7,189 nt of DNA, from assembly GCA_002451555.1 (NCBI GenBank), contig DKCU01000117.1:1-7189 (forward strand), read 5' to 3'. This document shows positions 6,539 to 7,189 of this stretch, piece after piece. The position numbers and the translations under genes were made by a program. The notes beneath the pieces are model-generated. The model was not told the origin of the DNA. It ran no database searches and saw nothing but the letters and a program-made list of their open reading frames with translations. Positions within the stretch are counted from its first letter, which is position 1. Every line of letters begins with the position of its first letter. The stretch is from Candidatus Segatella albertsiae (GTDB taxonomy: Bacteria > Bacteroidota > Bacteroidia > Bacteroidales > Bacteroidaceae).

Positions 6539-6790
6539 ATGTCGGTCAGCGTGTTGATGATAAATGACAAAGGGCTGATGCTTTCGGTTCTCGGGGAGGA
6601 TTATTTTGTTTCTTATAATCGCCTTCCGTGGATGAAAAAAGCACCAGTGTGTGACGTTCTTGATGTCAGAATGTCTGGGGATGATGCCATCGAGTGGCCA
6701 AAACTTGATATAGATTTGGAGGTAGATTGTTTGAAGCATCCCGAACGTTATCCTTTGGTGATGAAACGAAATGAATTCGATTTTGTGTAG
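6539..6790 (+). CDS. Small DUF2442-like protein
   Basis: An 83-aa protein starting 22 bp after the GH97 stop, with no terminator between, so probably cotranscribed. After a first beta-hairpin (VLMINDKGLMLSVLGEDYFVSY) it has NRLPWMKKAPVCDVLDVRM and then IEWPKLDIDLEVDCLKHPE. A W/F-P pattern followed by (H/E)WP-LD-DL is the hallmark of DUF2442, which often also carries a C-terminal Pro-Leu. Many DUF2442 genes sit beside a DUF4160 gene in suspected toxin-antitoxin-like pairs; none is present here, so this would be a solo copy. There is no signal peptide or membrane segment. The start could instead be the ATG at 6557, since neither has a strong ribosome-binding site. The gene ends TAG followed directly by TAA. 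The function is unknown; the family call is by eye from short motifs. Confidence 0.7.
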   Translation: MSVSVLMINDKGLMLSVLGEDYFVSYNRLPWMKKAPVCDVLDVRMSGDDAIEWPKLDIDLEVDCLKHPERYPLVMKRNEFDFV

Positions 6791-6830
6791 TAATCTGCGG
6801 CTCTTTATAAAAGCTAGGTTCGATAAAAAG

Positions 6831-6958
6831 TAGTGGGGGCAATAATATTGAGGGTGTCAAAGAGCCCCCCTCAATAAAAGTTAGGGGGGCAAAAAGAGCC
6901 CCCGTTCAAAATAGTTACGGGGGCTAAAGAGAACACCTCAAAATTATTGAGGGGCACA
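6831..6958. repeat. Cluster of GC-rich hairpin repeats downstream of the DUF2442-like gene
   Basis: Two near-identical hairpins lie side by side. Hairpin A pairs GCCCCCCT (6864-6871) with AGGGGGGC (6883-6890), and hairpin B pairs AGCCCCCGT (6897-6905) with ACGGGGGCT (6917-6925). Both have 11-nt A/T-rich loops ending in GTT. A third hairpin, C, pairs CCTCAA (6936-6941) with TTGAGG (6947-6952). Upstream are two orphan right arms (GTGGGGGC ending at 6840, and TTGAGGGTGT ending at 6857). Units recur about every 33 bp, each beginning AGAG (6861, 6895-6898, 6928-6931). An outer imperfect inverted repeat (6840-6857 with 6933-6949) encloses hairpins A and B. No hairpin has a T-tract, so they are not simple terminators. 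The T/A-rich stretch 6791-6830 between the stop codon and the cluster shows nothing clear. Confidence 0.8.
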
Positions 6959-6963
6959 GAACC

Positions 6964-7017
6964 GAAAAAAGGTTCCCTCGTTAGGATGTTACTCCTAGCA
7001 AGGGAACCTTCTTTTTT
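6964..7017. terminator. Bidirectional intrinsic terminator
   Basis: AAGGTTCCCT (6969-6978) pairs perfectly with AGGGAACCTT (7001-7010). The stem continues inward through 6979-6986 and 6993-7000 with one C-A mismatch and one wobble, leaving a 6-nt loop at 6987-6992. The plus strand follows with CTTTTTT (7011-7017), and on the minus strand the stem is followed by six T residues (complement of A at 6965-6970). It therefore terminates the rightward GH97/DUF2442 transcript and the leftward ClpB-like transcript, which converge here. Confidence 0.92.
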
Positions 7018-7091
7018 GTGTTTTATATGTTTAAACCTATTGAATCCCTAAGATAACTTGCGGATTTTCTAACTGTAATCGTAATCTGTAA

Positions 7092-7189
7092 TCACTGATT
7101 CTTGAATACCAAGCCATCTGCCTCGGTATGGTCGATAGTGATTGGCTTCTCACGGCTCACTTCCTCCGACAAGATCTTCTTGCTCAAGT
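7092..7189 (-). CDS. clpB: ATP-dependent chaperone ClpB, C-terminal fragment (probable)
   Basis: Only the last 31 codons and the TGA stop (7092-7094) are present; the gene enters from the right edge. The tail LSKKILSEEVSREKPITIDH followed by TEADGLVFKNQ fits the extreme C-terminus of ClpB/Hsp100 disaggregases, where a helix ending in LS(K/R)x(I/L)L precedes a strand of the form KPI-VD----LVF-N. ClpB works with DnaK to resolubilise aggregated protein in the cytoplasm. All AAA+ motifs lie outside the window, so the call rests on the tail alone; another Clp ATPase is possible. It converges on the DUF2442-like gene, with the bidirectional terminator about 80 bp past its stop. Just past and overlapping the stop, the minus strand reads GATTAC three times. 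Confidence 0.65.
   Translation of the reverse strand, partial: LSKKILSEEVSREKPITIDHTEADGLVFKNQ

Noticed and set aside
5908..6570. 220-codon leftward open frame overlapping the GH97 3' end and the DUF2442-like gene
   Set aside because: It lies opposite two better supported genes and resembles no known family.
6831..6958. Possible CRISPR array or ordinary terminator series
   Set aside because: The material between stems is loop and linker with shared sequence, not unique spacers, and no hairpin is followed by a T-tract.
7075..7093. Three GTAATC/GATTAC copies at the ClpB stop
   Set aside because: Six-base units over 19 bp are too short and simple to support a function.

Overview
The window looks like a chromosomal segment from a Bacteroidales bacterium, most like the Prevotella/Segatella group. 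Three things suggest this: the predicted proteins (HflX with the Bacteroidetes-type insertion, a DUF4954 protein, a GH97 glycosidase, a ClpB tail); -7 boxes of the form TAnnTTTG, which is the Bacteroidetes primary-sigma consensus; and A-rich leaders in place of strong Shine-Dalgarno sites. The species is inferred from these features and was not tested.

Layout: positions 1-3700 carry a leftward (minus-strand) gene run, in transcription order hflX (ribosome-associated GTPase), a 618-aa DUF4954 left-handed beta-helix protein, and the first 72 codons of an exported M16-type peptidase. A good -7 box sits upstream of hflX. The 167-bp hflX/DUF4954 spacer holds two opposed copies of a purine-rich AAGTTAAG repeat.

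Positions 3558-4521 are a nearly 1-kb stretch with no recognisable gene, but it is not empty. It contains the hflX promoter, a pair of 11-bp-phased direct repeats, a near-ideal rightward promoter followed about 90 bp later by an intrinsic terminator (a candidate small RNA of about 110 nt with no ATG before its terminator), a three-copy 31-bp tandem repeat, and the promoter and long leader of the next gene.

Positions 4522-6790 are a rightward pair: a secreted GH97 glycoside hydrolase whose catalytic residues match the retaining (alpha-galactosidase-like) branch, then a small DUF2442-like protein 22 bp downstream. Positions 6831-6958 hold a cluster of GC-rich hairpins with an apparent compensatory change and competing long-range pairings. 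A strong bidirectional terminator follows, between the rightward pair and the 3' end of a leftward gene whose C-terminus looks like ClpB.

Functionally the window mixes housekeeping proteostasis and ribosome genes (hflX, clpB, the peptidase) with one carbohydrate-degrading enzyme that has no SusC/SusD partners in view. No mobile element, CRISPR array, tRNA or rRNA was seen. The most unexplained parts are noncoding: the hairpin cluster, the small-RNA candidate and the intergenic repeats.
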